Shown: positions 1 through 8,574, numbered from the stretch's first letter. The stretch: DNA of 33,477 nt from Verrucomicrobiota bacterium (GCA_016219875.1 JACRJZ010000020.1:1-33477), one strand, 5' to 3'. Translations and numbers: made by a program. The notes: generated by a model from the letters alone, not told the origin.

Positions 1-137
1 GAGCCCCGGGCACCCACGCACCATTGACCAACCGGCCTGTGCTTCCGCTGGCACGCGCCACCGCTCAAACTACCTCACTCGCCCCATCTCGAAAGTTACT
101 TCCATCCGCCCACCGCCTCCGGCGGTTGATTGGCTGA

Positions 138-179
138 GCCGGAACGATGCTGTGAAGATTTTCACGGCATCGTTACGGC
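138..179. repeat. Imperfect hairpin
   Basis: The arms at 138-156 and 161-179 are reverse complements with two mismatches around a 4-nt loop (gatt). The hairpin lies in non-coding DNA just before a second, larger inverted repeat. There is no T-run after it, so a terminator role is not supported. The DNA before it (1-137) shows no gene I can support. Confidence 0.6.
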
Positions 180-182
180 TAA

Positions 183-312
183 GAGCCTGTTTGAAAACTC
201 CCTTAGGCCGCGATGAATCGAAGTTGGGAGTTCCGCGTTGACGCGGTTTAACGGGGACGCGCAGCACAACCCGCTTCAACGCGGAACTCCAAACGGGGTT
301 TCAAACAGGCTC
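183..312. repeat. Long inverted repeat, about 130 bp
   Basis: The ends are inverted copies: gagcctgtttgaaaac at 183-198 answers gtttcaaacaggctc at 298-312. Inside them, a second pair (gttgggagttccgcgtt from 223 and the inverted stretch ending near 292) also matches. This nested architecture is typical of small non-autonomous palindromic elements. It lies upstream of the Tat-exported hydrolase gene. An open frame runs through it into that gene, but I do not take it as coding. Confidence 0.75.
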
Positions 313-383
313 TCAGGCTCCAGCCTGAACTCAACCGTCTTGGCTTGCCGTGGTCCGAATCGGACAAACTTGGGAGGCGATTT

Positions 384-462
384 CAAAACCGTAGCAGCCG
401 ACGTGAGGAGGCTCCAACTTCAACGGAAACAGAGCCTCCTCACGTCGGCTGCTACGGTTTTG
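384..462. repeat. Palindromic repeat, family A copy 1 (31-bp perfect arms)
   Basis: The arms 384-414 and 432-462 are perfect reverse complements (31 bp) around a 17-nt loop. The core gtagcagccgacgtgaggag recurs, with one change (acgtaag for acgtgag), at 21311-21330, where the same element lies inside a coding region. Two copies about 21 kb apart with arms preserved but loops different suggest a dispersed, structure-selected element. It sits about 100 bp upstream of the hydrolase start. From 463 to the gene start I see nothing else. Confidence 0.9.
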
Positions 463-564
463 AACGAGGCTCTTGGTTCGCTTTTCCCGCATGAAGGATG
501 CTCAGCCCGGCTTCGTCAAACCAGCCGCCTGACCCGATCAGCGATGCGAACACAAAACACGGCC

Positions 565-2637
565 ATGCACAACTTGACCCGACGCGATCTCCTGAAACTG
601 ACCTCACTCGCCGCCTGCGGTTTTGCGATTCCCCATCCACTCTGGTCGGCCACAAAAGAAGCAGCAGCCGTGACGTCACCCAAGCCGCTAGAGCCACTCA
701 ACCGGTTTCCCTGCATGGTCCAGGAGTATTTCGTCGAGCGACTGCGCCAGTGCGGGGCGGCCCATCAGAAGGCCCACGCGGCCCTGCGGACCAAGGCCGA
801 TGCTGAAGCTTACGTCGCGTCCGTGCGGGAGAGAATTCGCGCCTGCTTCGGGCCTTTCCCCGACAAGACGCTGTTGAACGCGCGGACCACCGGCGTGGTC
901 GAGCGCGACGCCTACCGGATTGAGAAAGTCATCTTCGAAAGCCGGCCGGGCTTGCTGGTCTCGGGCAACCTCTACCTGCCCAAAGGCCGCCCACTTCCGT
1001 CGCCGGGCGTGATCGGCGTTTGCGGTCACTCGGACAGCGGCAAAGCCATCGAGGCTTACCAGTCGTTTTCGCAAGGGCTGGCCCGGCTGGGCTACGTGGT
1101 CTTCATCATCGACCCGATTGGCCAGGGGGAACGCCTGCAATACCCGGACGCCCAATTGAAATCGCGGATCGGTGTCGGCGTGCGGGAGCATTTGCTGGCG
1201 GGCAACCAACAGTTTCTCATCGGCGAATTCCTCGGCGCCTGGCGGGCCTGGGACGGCATCCGCGCACTCGACTACTTGCTCACGCGGCCCGAGGTGGACC
1301 CGCGCCACGTCGGCGTGACCGGCAACTCCGGCGGCGGGACGCTGACCACCTGGTTGTGCGGCCTGGACTCGCGCTGGACGATGGCGGCGCCGAGCTGCTT
1401 CGTCACCACGTTCCGCCGCAACCTGGAGAATGAGTTGCCGGCCGACACGGAGCAGTGCCCGCCGCGCGTCCTGGCGCTGGGATTGGATCACGAGGATTTC
1501 ATCGCGGCGATGGCGCCCAAGCCGGTGATTCTTTTGGCGAAGGCGCGCGATTACTTTGACATCCGCGGGACGGAAGAGGCCTTCGCGCGGCTCAAGCGGC
1601 TCTACGGATTGCTCGGCGCGGAGGACAACATCGCGATGTTCGCCGGACCGACGACGCACGGTTACTCGGAGGAGAACCGCGAAGCCATGTATCGCTGGTT
1701 CAACCGCATCACCCGCATCTCGAACGCGCAAACCGAGCCGGAACTGGTCATCGAAAAGGACGAAACACTGTGGTGCGCGCCGCGCGGCCAGGTGAGTGAA
1801 CTGAAATCGCGCCCGCTGCCCGCGTTCACCGCGGAGCGCGCGCAGGTCCTCGCGAAGCAGCGCCCGAAGCTGGATCGCACCGGGCTGGCGCGCATCGTCT
1901 CGGAGGCGCTCAAGCTCCCTCCGCGCAACGGCGTTCCCGACTACCGCATTCTTCGTCCCATCCCCTCGCGGCGTTATCCTCTGCCCCATGCGACGGCTTA
2001 CGCCGTCAACACCGAACCCGGCGTTCACGCGTTGGTCTATCGCTTGGGTCAAGAGCGGCACGAGGCGCGTCCGCCCCAAGGCCCTCCACGCGCGGTGCTT
2101 TACGTGGCGCATCATTCCAGCGACGGCGAACTCCGCGACGAGCCACTCGTTCGCCAACTGCTGGCGGAAGAGCCGGCGGCGGCCTTCTGCGCGTGCGATG
2201 TGCGCGGGATTGGCGAGTCGCGGCCCAACACCTGCGGCCAAAACACGTTTCTCGATCCCTACGGCAGCGACTACTTCTACGCCATCCACTCGTTGATGTT
2301 GGACCATCCCTACGTCGGCCAGAGGACACACGACGTGCTGCGAGTGTTCGACTGGCTGAGACGCTGCGGCCACACCGAAGTGCATCTGGCAGCGCTCGGC
2401 TGGGGCGCGCTGCCGGCCACGTTCGCAGCGCTGCTTTCGGAACTGGTCGTGCAAGTCACGCTGAAGAACGCGCTGACCTCCTACGCCGACGTTGCGGAAG
2501 CCGAAACCTATGCGTGGCCGCTGTCGTCGTTCCTTCCCGGCGTGCTCGCGCGGTTCGACCTGCCCGACTGCTACCGGGAACTCCTGGCCAAGAAGCTGCG
2601 ACAGATCGAACCGTGGGGCGCGAATGGCAAGCCATGA
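565..2637 (+). CDS. Tat-exported tandem alpha/beta-hydrolase (acetyl-xylan-esterase-like)
   Basis: A 690-residue protein beginning with a twin-arginine signal (TRRDLLKLTSLAACGFA, from residue 4), so probably exported folded. The N-terminal half is an alpha/beta-hydrolase of the acetyl-esterase kind: GxSxG nucleophile elbow GNSGGG with Ser near residue 255, an Asp candidate at 329 or 332 (RDYFD) and His near 365 in a THGYS motif. The C-terminal half (about 470-690) looks like a second hydrolase fold (CDVRGIGESRP), but at its elbow position it reads LGWGALP with Trp near 613, so no nucleophile is visible. I chose ATG 565, which puts the Arg pair at residues 6-7; ATG 544 would add seven residues, and neither has a clear ribosome site. 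The open frame reaches back to 238 through repeat DNA, which I exclude. A deacetylase or esterase role on plant or algal polysaccharide fits the neighbouring beta-helix and GH172 genes, but the substrate is not known. Confidence 0.82.
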   Translation: MHNLTRRDLLKLTSLAACGFAIPHPLWSATKEAAAVTSPKPLEPLNRFPCMVQEYFVERLRQCGAAHQKAHAALRTKADAEAYVASVRERIRACFGPFPDKTLLNARTTGVVERDAYRIEKVIFESRPGLLVSGNLYLPKGRPLPSPGVIGVCGHSDSGKAIEAYQSFSQGLARLGYVVFIIDPIGQGERLQYPDAQLKSRIGVGVREHLLAGNQQFLIGEFLGAWRAWDGIRALDYLLTRPEVDPRHVGVTGNSGGGTLTTWLCGLDSRWTMAAPSCFVTTFRRNLENELPADTEQCPPRVLALGLDHEDFIAAMAPKPVILLAKARDYFDIRGTEEAFARLKRLYGLLGAEDNIAMFAGPTTHGYSEENREAMYRWFNRITRISNAQTEPELVIEKDETLWCAPRGQVSELKSRPLPAFTAERAQVLAKQRPKLDRTGLARIVSEALKLPPRNGVPDYRILRPIPSRRYPLPHATAYAVNTEPGVHALVYRLGQERHEARPPQGPPRAVLYVAHHSSDGELRDEPLVRQLLAEEPAAAFCACDVRGIGESRPNTCGQNTFLDPYGSDYFYAIHSLMLDHPYVGQRTHDVLRVFDWLRRCGHTEVHLAALGWGALPATFAALLSELVVQVTLKNALTSYADVAEAETYAWPLSSFLPGVLARFDLPDCYRELLAKKLRQIEPWGANGKP

Positions 2638-2653
2638 ACGGGACGCTATCCGC

Positions 2654-3268
2654 ATGAAGCGCTTTTACGACTGGACACGCGACCTGCATCTCTACGTGGG
2701 CCTGTTCCTCAGCCCGCTCGTGCTGGTCTTCGCGGTGAGCACGGTTCTGCTCAACCACAACTGGAAGACCGAGCCGCGCCGTGCTGCGAAGACGACGGCG
2801 GTCCCCGTGCAAATCTCCGGGGAAATCGGCAGCCTCGACCAAGCGAAACGGATTCTCGCCCAACTCCGCGTGACAGGGGAAATCAACTACGTACGGCACT
2901 CGGCCAACGAGCAGCGCCTCGTCATTCCCGTGATGAAACCGGGCGAGACGACGCGGGTGGAAGTCGATCTGCGCGCCCAAACTGCCACGGCGGAACGCCA
3001 GGCGGAAGGGCTGGGCGCAGCGCTGATCTATCTGCACAAGATGCCCGGTCCGCACCTGGCGAAGTACCGCGGCAACTGGATCTACAACGTCTTCTGGGCC
3101 GTGTTCGCCGATGCCACGGTGTGGGGCATGCTCTTCCTCACCGTGACGGGCCTCTACTTGTGGTGGGTGTTAAAAGCGGAGCGTGCGGTTGGTTTCGTGC
3201 TTCTGGTCGCCGGCGTCGCATCGTTTGCGCTGCTCGTGATCGCCCTGTCGTGGCCGGCACAAACGTGA
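2654..3268 (+). CDS. PepSY-associated transmembrane protein, first of a pair
   Basis: A 204-residue membrane protein with a helix at about 12-35, a soluble PepSY-like segment at about 45-130 and two further helices at the C-terminus (WGMLFLTVTGLYLWW, then AVGFVLLVAGVASFALLVI). The first helix has His at both ends (H12 in DLHLYVGL and H35 in LLNHN), and another His lies in YLHKMPGPH. The next gene keeps the same three positions. Some PepSY-TM proteins, such as FoxB of Pseudomonas, are inner-membrane haem proteins that reduce ferric siderophores, so these His could bind haem or metal; that is inference. ATG 2654 leaves a short gap to the hydrolase; ATG 2624 would overlap it. The stop overlaps the next start (ATGA). 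Confidence 0.8.
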   Translation: MKRFYDWTRDLHLYVGLFLSPLVLVFAVSTVLLNHNWKTEPRRAAKTTAVPVQISGEIGSLDQAKRILAQLRVTGEINYVRHSANEQRLVIPVMKPGETTRVEVDLRAQTATAERQAEGLGAALIYLHKMPGPHLAKYRGNWIYNVFWAVFADATVWGMLFLTVTGLYLWWVLKAERAVGFVLLVAGVASFALLVIALSWPAQT

Positions 3269-3927
3269 TGGATTCCAACTCAACGAACATGGCTCCTTCC
3301 AATTCCTCGCCGCCGGCCTTGTGGAACAAGAAGCTCCACATCTATCTGGGCTTGTATCTGCTCGTGTTCCTCTGGCTGTTCGCCGGCTCCGGCCTGCTCC
3401 TGAATCATTCCGGGTGGCGGTTCGCCGAGTTCTGGGACAAGCGCAAGCAGGCTACAACCACGCGCGCGTTCGAGCCGGGCGGCGCGGCCGACGATTTAGG
3501 CAGAGCCAGCCACATTCTGCAGCAACTCGGCATCACGGGAGAAATCGAGTGGACCCAAACTTCGCCGAAGAAGGACCGCTTCGAGTTCCGCGTCACGCGG
3601 CCGGGGCAGATGATCGAGGTCAGCGCCGACCTGGCTAAGAAACAAGCCACGCTGCGGGAAACGCGCGTGAATGGATGGGGCATCGTGAGGATGCTCCACA
3701 CCTTTTCCGGCGTCCAAGGCACCGCCATCCGGCCGGAGCGCGACTGGCTCCTCACCAAACTGTGGAGCCTGTCGATGGACGCGGTGGCGGTCGGCCTCGT
3801 GTTCCTAGTGTTGAGCAGCGTTGTGATGACCTGGCAGCGTCGCGAGAAGCGGCTGGGGTCGGCCCTCGCGCTGATCCTGGGCGTGCTCGTGGGCGGCTTC
3901 TTCGTGTTCGGGCTGCGTTGGCTTTGA
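3268..3927 (+). CDS. PepSY-associated transmembrane protein, second of a pair
   Basis: A 219-residue protein built like the preceding one: an N-terminal helix bounded by His (H24 in KLHIYLGL, H47 in LLLNHS, the same 23-residue spacing), a soluble PepSY-like region that repeats the neighbour's phrase ILxQLxxTGEI, a conserved His in RMLHTFSG, and two C-terminal helices (about 170-215). Its start shares bases with the preceding stop (ATGA at 3267-3270 region), so the two are translationally coupled and probably form one membrane complex. Two halves of a duplicated PepSY-TM unit could together make what other bacteria carry as a single four-helix protein. Redox or metal handling is a guess from family. 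Confidence 0.8.
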   Translation: MDSNSTNMAPSNSSPPALWNKKLHIYLGLYLLVFLWLFAGSGLLLNHSGWRFAEFWDKRKQATTTRAFEPGGAADDLGRASHILQQLGITGEIEWTQTSPKKDRFEFRVTRPGQMIEVSADLAKKQATLRETRVNGWGIVRMLHTFSGVQGTAIRPERDWLLTKLWSLSMDAVAVGLVFLVLSSVVMTWQRREKRLGSALALILGVLVGGFFVFGLRWL

Positions 3928-3928
3928 G

Positions 3929-5617
3929 ATGCTATTTATGAAACTGACCTTTCTGAAAAACCGATTTCTGTTCGCAACCGTCCTCTCCCTGCTTCTCGCG
4001 CAAACTTGCCTGGGCCAATCCGCGCAGACGGACGCTTCGAGCCCCAGCGCCGCGCCGTTCGCGATCCCCACGTTTCACTGTCTCGGCCTTTACTGGTCAC
4101 CGCCGGGCGGCGCGGCGGACAAGGAAGTTCAGGTTCGCTACCGCCGGCAAGGCGCATCGGATTGGAAAGAGGCGCTGCCGATGCGCTTCAACCCGATTCC
4201 CAACACGGACGAAGACTTGACCGATTACCGTGGCAGCATCGTCCACCTCACGCCGGCGACGACCTACGAAGTCCAGTTGACCCTTACGGGCACGCAGACG
4301 ACCGCCAATCTCACCGCCACGACCTGGCGCGAGGAGTTTCCGGTCGGCGAGACCATCCGCGTCGGCGACCGCGATACGCCGCTGGCGATCACCAACTCCG
4401 GCACGCCCACCGCTTGGCGTGTCTATGACGGCCGGGGTGCGATCATCAACGTGCGCCACCAGCACGACTCGTGCATCACGATCAACGCCTCCAACGTGAT
4501 CGTGCGCGGCTTCACGCTCAAGGGAGCCGGTGCCGCCACGAACACCACCACCAAGCCGATTGGCGCGATTCGCCTCGAAGGCGGCCACGACGTTGTCATC
4601 GAGGACTGCGACGTCTCCGATTGGGGCCGGCTCAACCCCAAGACCGGTTTCGGGGTGAACTACGACTCGGCCATTTACTCGCGCAGTGCGCCGCTGAAGC
4701 GCCTTATCGTTCAGCGCTGCAAGCTGCATCATCCCACCTGCGACGGCAGCAATTGGCACGAACCGACCTACCCCACGCACTCAATGGGGCCGCAGTGCAT
4801 CACGCTCTTCGACACCGCGGGCAACCATGTCATCCGCTACAACGAATGCTGGTCCGACCTGGAGCACATGTATAACGACATCATCGGCGGCGGCAGCAAT
4901 GGGAGCTTCCGTGGTTCGCCCGGCCACGACTCCGACATCTACGGCAACTTCGTCAGCCACTGTTGGGATGACGGCCTGGAGGTCGAAGGCGGCAACCGCA
5001 ACGTGCGCGTCTGGGACAACTACATCACGCAAACCCTCATCGCGATTGGCAACGCCGCTACGTCCATCGGCCCGCTCTACCTCTGGCGCAACGTCACCGT
5101 CCGCCACCAGGCCCAGCCCGGTGCGCCCGGTTATCACTTCCTGAAAATGGGTTTCGCCGGCAGCGAAGACTGGATGACCGGCCACATGTACATCTTCCAC
5201 AACACCGTCTTCCGCGCCGACGAATGGCTTCCCACCGGCGGCTTGGGCGGAGATCGCATCGTCAAGCACACCGTCTCGCGGAACAACATTCTCCACGTGC
5301 GCGGGCCGCGGAACCACAGCGCCAGCAACAACCGCCGGAACACCGGCAACGACTTCGACTACGACTTCTTCAACGGCCGAGTTCCCGAGGGCCACGAAGC
5401 CCACGGTATTCGCGGCGAACCGGCCTACGCCACCGGCGCGGGCTTCGATCCGGCGACCAAGACCGGCCGCTTCCAACTTGCGCCCAACAGTCCCGGCGCG
5501 AGTGCCGGACAGCCCATCCCGAACTTCAGCGATGGTTTCATCGGCCAAGCGCCCGACATCGGCGCCCACCAGCGCGGCGCGCCGCCGATGGAATTCGGCG
5601 TTGGCGCGCATCGTTGA
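3929..5617 (+). CDS. Secreted right-handed parallel beta-helix protein
   Basis: A 562-residue protein with a Sec signal peptide (hydrophobic core LFATVLSLLLAQTCLG). Residues about 45-135 form a fibronectin-III-like domain (LGLYWSPPGG, VQVRYRRQG, LTPATTYEVQLTL). From about 160 to 480 the sequence has the repeating N/D-rich rungs of a parallel beta-helix (NASNVIVRGFTLKGAG, GGHDVVIEDCDVSDWG, WDDGLEVEGGNRNVRVWDN). Such folds include polysaccharide lyases and mannuronan epimerases, but I see no diagnostic catalytic set, so I do not name a substrate. The starts ATG 3929 and ATG 3938 are both possible; 3929 follows the previous stop with one base between (TGAGATG). The gene probably belongs with the esterase upstream and GH172 downstream in polysaccharide breakdown outside the cell. 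Confidence 0.82.
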   Translation: MLFMKLTFLKNRFLFATVLSLLLAQTCLGQSAQTDASSPSAAPFAIPTFHCLGLYWSPPGGAADKEVQVRYRRQGASDWKEALPMRFNPIPNTDEDLTDYRGSIVHLTPATTYEVQLTLTGTQTTANLTATTWREEFPVGETIRVGDRDTPLAITNSGTPTAWRVYDGRGAIINVRHQHDSCITINASNVIVRGFTLKGAGAATNTTTKPIGAIRLEGGHDVVIEDCDVSDWGRLNPKTGFGVNYDSAIYSRSAPLKRLIVQRCKLHHPTCDGSNWHEPTYPTHSMGPQCITLFDTAGNHVIRYNECWSDLEHMYNDIIGGGSNGSFRGSPGHDSDIYGNFVSHCWDDGLEVEGGNRNVRVWDNYITQTLIAIGNAATSIGPLYLWRNVTVRHQAQPGAPGYHFLKMGFAGSEDWMTGHMYIFHNTVFRADEWLPTGGLGGDRIVKHTVSRNNILHVRGPRNHSASNNRRNTGNDFDYDFFNGRVPEGHEAHGIRGEPAYATGAGFDPATKTGRFQLAPNSPGASAGQPIPNFSDGFIGQAPDIGAHQRGAPPMEFGVGAHR

Positions 5618-5776
5618 AAAGTGGCCAGGCCGTATCCAGCCGAACTCGGCCAAGACCCGCTAAAAACCCACCTTGACCCGTGCCCGTCCCGTCTTAGAGT
5701 CAGTCCGATTGAATCAGACTCGAACGCAATTCTCAGTCTCCAGCGCCACGTCAACAGCCGACCTCTCCCCGCGATT

Positions 5777-7759
5777 ATGAGCCAGCACCTCCTCCTCACT
5801 CTGCCCACCGTCTCCGTGGTCCTCGCCGTCCTGACGGGCTGCGTCCAATCGTCGGCGCTGCGGAGTGCCGATCCGTTCCGCCTGACGGAGCCGAAGAGCT
5901 ACACCGCGCACCGAGCTTCCTCGAACAACCCCGACTGGAACTCGAACGACGACAGCAAACGCCCCATCCCCGGCGAAACCACCGTGCTGGCCGAGCTGCA
6001 AGGCCCCGGCGTGATTACTCACCTCTGGATGACCATCGCCGACAACGAATACGGCTGGCCCCGGCTGCTGCGCTTGCGCGTTTATTACGATGGCAGCGAG
6101 ACGCCCAGTGTGGACGCCCCCATCGGCGACTTCTTTGCGGCCGGCCACGGCTTCGAAGGCGAGGTCGAGTCGCTCATGGTCCGCAACAGCTCCGCCGGCC
6201 GCGCCCGCAATTGTTATTGGCCGATGCCGTTCCGCAAGTCCTGCAAGATCACCGTCACCAACGAAGGCCGCCGCCGGGTGTCGATGCTCTACTTCCACGT
6301 CGATTGGAACAAGGTCCCCTCGCTCCCGGCGAACACGCTTTACTTCCATGCTCGTTATCGACAGGCCCTGCCCGCGCCCGCAGATGGTTCCAACTACGAA
6401 TTCCTGAACGTCGCCGGCCGGGGCCATTACGTCGGCACGGTCATGTCGGTTGTCCAAGCCGAAGCCGGCTGGTTCGGCGAAGGCGATGATTACTTCTGGG
6501 TGGATGGCCAGAAGCCGTCCATCGAAGGCACCGGCAGCGAGGACTATTTCAACGATGCCTGGGGTCTGCACGTCAACGACGGGCCGCACTACGGCGTCAC
6601 CGTGGCGGAGGGCACGGGCCTGGGTTCGCGCATGACCGCCTATCGCTGGCATTTGCATGACCCGATCCCGTTCACGAAGTCGCTCAAGGCGGAGATCGAG
6701 CACCGGGGCTGGACCTACAACGCCGACGGCACGGTCAAGTCCGCCTTCGGCAAGCGCACGGACCTGATTTCGAGCGTCGCTTTCTGGTATCAGGAAGGCA
6801 TCGCCAAGGATCAGCCACCCGTGCCCTACGGCTCCGCGCGCTTGCCGCAAGGCAACGCCCTCCAGATCGAGGTAGAGAAATCGCTGCCCGACTGCAAAGC
6901 CGTCGAGGGGAAAGCCTCGCTCAGCCCGGAACTGTTCTGGTCCAAGGACGTCATCCTGTTCGAAGGCAAGGGCAAGGGAGCGAAGCTCGAGATTCCCTTC
7001 GAGGTGCCCGCAGACGGCAACTATGAATTGTACACGGAAGTCGCTCAGGCTTCCGACTATGGCATCTACACCGTGTTGCTGGATGGCCGGCCGCCGCACG
7101 CGCCGCAACTCGAACATGAGCCGGGCGCGGACATCCGCCCGCAAACCCAGTTCGACGGCTACGCGCTCGAAACCTACGTCGGGCTGGGGCACCAAGTCGG
7201 CTGGGTTGGCCTCTCCCAGGGACGGCACACGCTCACGTTCCTCTGCCTGGGCAAGCGCGAAGCCTCGTCCGGCTACAACTTGGGCGTGGACAACATCTTG
7301 CTGGCCAAGGTCGGCCCTGAAGCTTGGGCCGCCGCGGCGAGCGTGAAAGAGCCGCGCGTTCCGACCGGAGACATCACCGAACTGGGTCGGGCCTTGACGT
7401 CCGATCCCGATCCAGTCACTCGCGGCTTGGCCGCGGTCGCCCTGCGCGATCAAGCGCAGGCGTCCCTGGCCGCGCTGCCGGCGCTCATGGCCGCGCTCAA
7501 GGACAGCGATGTTTGTGTCCGCATGATGTCCGCCAACGCCATCGCCGCCTTGGGCAAGGACGCCGCCCTGGCCACGCCCGCGCTGATCGTTGCCGCCTCG
7601 GTGAAAGATGAACAGGTTCACGTCCAGCGTGCCGTCGCCAACGCGCTCGGCAGCATCGGCAAGCCCGGCGCTGCGCCGGCACTGCCGGTGCTGAAGGAAC
7701 TCGCGAAGATCCCGCGCGTCCGCTGGGCCGCCGAATCGGCGATCCGCAAGATCGAATAG
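5777..7759 (+). CDS. GH172 (DUF2961) lipoprotein with C-terminal HEAT repeats
   Basis: A 660-residue protein with a lipoprotein signal (LAVLTGC, Cys near residue 22), so probably anchored outside the inner membrane. Residues about 40-420 match DUF2961/GH172: GPGVITHLWMT, RVYYDG, the phrase GDFFAAGHG and the acidic block DDYFWVDG followed by EGTGSEDYFN. In characterised GH172 enzymes (difructose-anhydride and D-arabinofuranose hydrolases) catalytic glutamates lie in this block. A middle beta domain (about 420-520) resembles a carbohydrate-binding or DUF4627-type sandwich. The last 110 residues (LGRALTSDPDPVTRGLAAVA onward) form HEAT-type helical repeats, an addition I do not recall as usual for the family. 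ATG 5777 is chosen because it starts the signal peptide; the frame is open back to 5621. The 159-bp gap before it holds nothing I recognise. Confidence 0.88.
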   Translation: MSQHLLLTLPTVSVVLAVLTGCVQSSALRSADPFRLTEPKSYTAHRASSNNPDWNSNDDSKRPIPGETTVLAELQGPGVITHLWMTIADNEYGWPRLLRLRVYYDGSETPSVDAPIGDFFAAGHGFEGEVESLMVRNSSAGRARNCYWPMPFRKSCKITVTNEGRRRVSMLYFHVDWNKVPSLPANTLYFHARYRQALPAPADGSNYEFLNVAGRGHYVGTVMSVVQAEAGWFGEGDDYFWVDGQKPSIEGTGSEDYFNDAWGLHVNDGPHYGVTVAEGTGLGSRMTAYRWHLHDPIPFTKSLKAEIEHRGWTYNADGTVKSAFGKRTDLISSVAFWYQEGIAKDQPPVPYGSARLPQGNALQIEVEKSLPDCKAVEGKASLSPELFWSKDVILFEGKGKGAKLEIPFEVPADGNYELYTEVAQASDYGIYTVLLDGRPPHAPQLEHEPGADIRPQTQFDGYALETYVGLGHQVGWVGLSQGRHTLTFLCLGKREASSGYNLGVDNILLAKVGPEAWAAAASVKEPRVPTGDITELGRALTSDPDPVTRGLAAVALRDQAQASLAALPALMAALKDSDVCVRMMSANAIAALGKDAALATPALIVAASVKDEQVHVQRAVANALGSIGKPGAAPALPVLKELAKIPRVRWAAESAIRKIE

Positions 7760-7782
7760 CCTCAATGGAGGCAGGCTGGTAG

Positions 7783-7896
7783 GGCTGATTCAAGAAGGAG
7801 CGCGGGCAGCCTGCCCGCGTGTTTTTCGTTCCCATTTTCGACGGAACGCGCGGGCAGGCTGCCCGCGCTCCTCTCCGCTTGTTTCTTGAATCAGCC
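7783..7896. repeat. Nested inverted repeat, 114 bp
   Basis: Outer arms ggctgattcaaga (7783-7795) and tcttgaatcagcc (7884-7896) are perfect reverse complements. Adjoining them, 7796-7819 and 7849-7872 form a perfect 24-bp inverted pair made of gcgggcagcctgcccgc, itself almost a palindrome. The whole can fold as a long hairpin or as two small ones. It lies right after the GH172 gene and before the efflux operon. It could block read-through, though there is no downstream T-run. Confidence 0.9.
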
Positions 7897-7985
7897 TTGA
7901 GGCAGGCCGGAAACGAGTCAAATCGCAGCTTGCCAGCCAGGCCAAGGGCCGGCAGGGTTGGCGCCTCACAGTGGCAGCGAACGCG

Positions 7986-8435
7986 ATGAGCAGATGGATG
8001 CAGCGACAATGGACAGGGCGCGCCGGCCAGGCTGGCGCGGCTGTACGCATTGGCGCGGCGCTCGGGCTCGTGTTCAGCCTCCTCTATTCGCCCATCCACC
8101 TCAATCTGGAGCCGCACTTTGACGACGCGGACTTCGGATCCCCCGCGGCCGCGGCGTGGGCTACGGCGTTGGTTGGGGAGGAAAGCCATGACGGTGATGG
8201 GCACCATGAACGGCATCCCGCAGCGCACCACAAGTTCAAGGGGGTGAGTTCCGAGCGGTTGGTGGTGGTGGAGATGCTGGTGGTCCCGGCGGTGGAATGG
8301 ATGGACGCCGAAAAGGACTGTCCCCAACCGCCGGTGTTTGGTTTCTCGGGGCTTTCGCCGCCGGAGCTTCCTCACGGCTGGCAATTCCTCTTCCGCGCGG
8401 CACTTCCTGTCCGCGCTCCTTCCCTGCTTTCCTGA
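7986..8435 (+). CDS. Small His-rich membrane protein heading the efflux operon
   Basis: A 149-residue protein with one N-terminal helix (ALGLVFSLLYSPI), then a short His/Asp-rich run (EESHDGDGHHERHPAAHH) near residues 65-83, then a C-terminal segment ending PPELPHGWQFLFRAALP. The His-rich run could bind a metal, which suits a first gene of a metal-efflux operon. I know similar short proteins in front of CzcA-type operons in Planctomycetes and Verrucomicrobia only as unnamed proteins. ATG 7986 is used; GTG 7971 is an alternative. A near-perfect hairpin at 8019-8039 encodes the N-terminal GRAGQAGA, so a later start is also possible. I cannot assign a function. Confidence 0.6.
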   Translation: MSRWMQRQWTGRAGQAGAAVRIGAALGLVFSLLYSPIHLNLEPHFDDADFGSPAAAAWATALVGEESHDGDGHHERHPAAHHKFKGVSSERLVVVEMLVVPAVEWMDAEKDCPQPPVFGFSGLSPPELPHGWQFLFRAALPVRAPSLLS

Positions 8436-8574
8436 CAGTCCTTCCCGGACTGGCTTTGGCGTTGGGCACGTTCTATTTCGCCTGACGCTTCTCCCCCTCT
8501 TAACCGCCGCGTCTTGCGCTTCCGCGGCAGCCCTGTTGGGTAATTTTCTGGAGCGCGAAGAAAGCTTTGTCGAT

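Noticed and set aside
238..564. N-terminal extension of the hydrolase frame back to 238
   Set aside because: It runs through two inverted repeats and would bury the twin-arginine signal more than 100 residues inside the protein.
688..2655. Open frame of 655 codons on the minus strand opposite the hydrolase gene
   Set aside because: It is a GC-rich shadow of a well-supported gene: Arg/Gln/Val-rich, without signal, domains or motif.
7783..7896. Rho-independent terminator after the GH172 gene
   Set aside because: Strong inverted repeat, but no T-run follows either stem; the nested arms fit a repeat element better.
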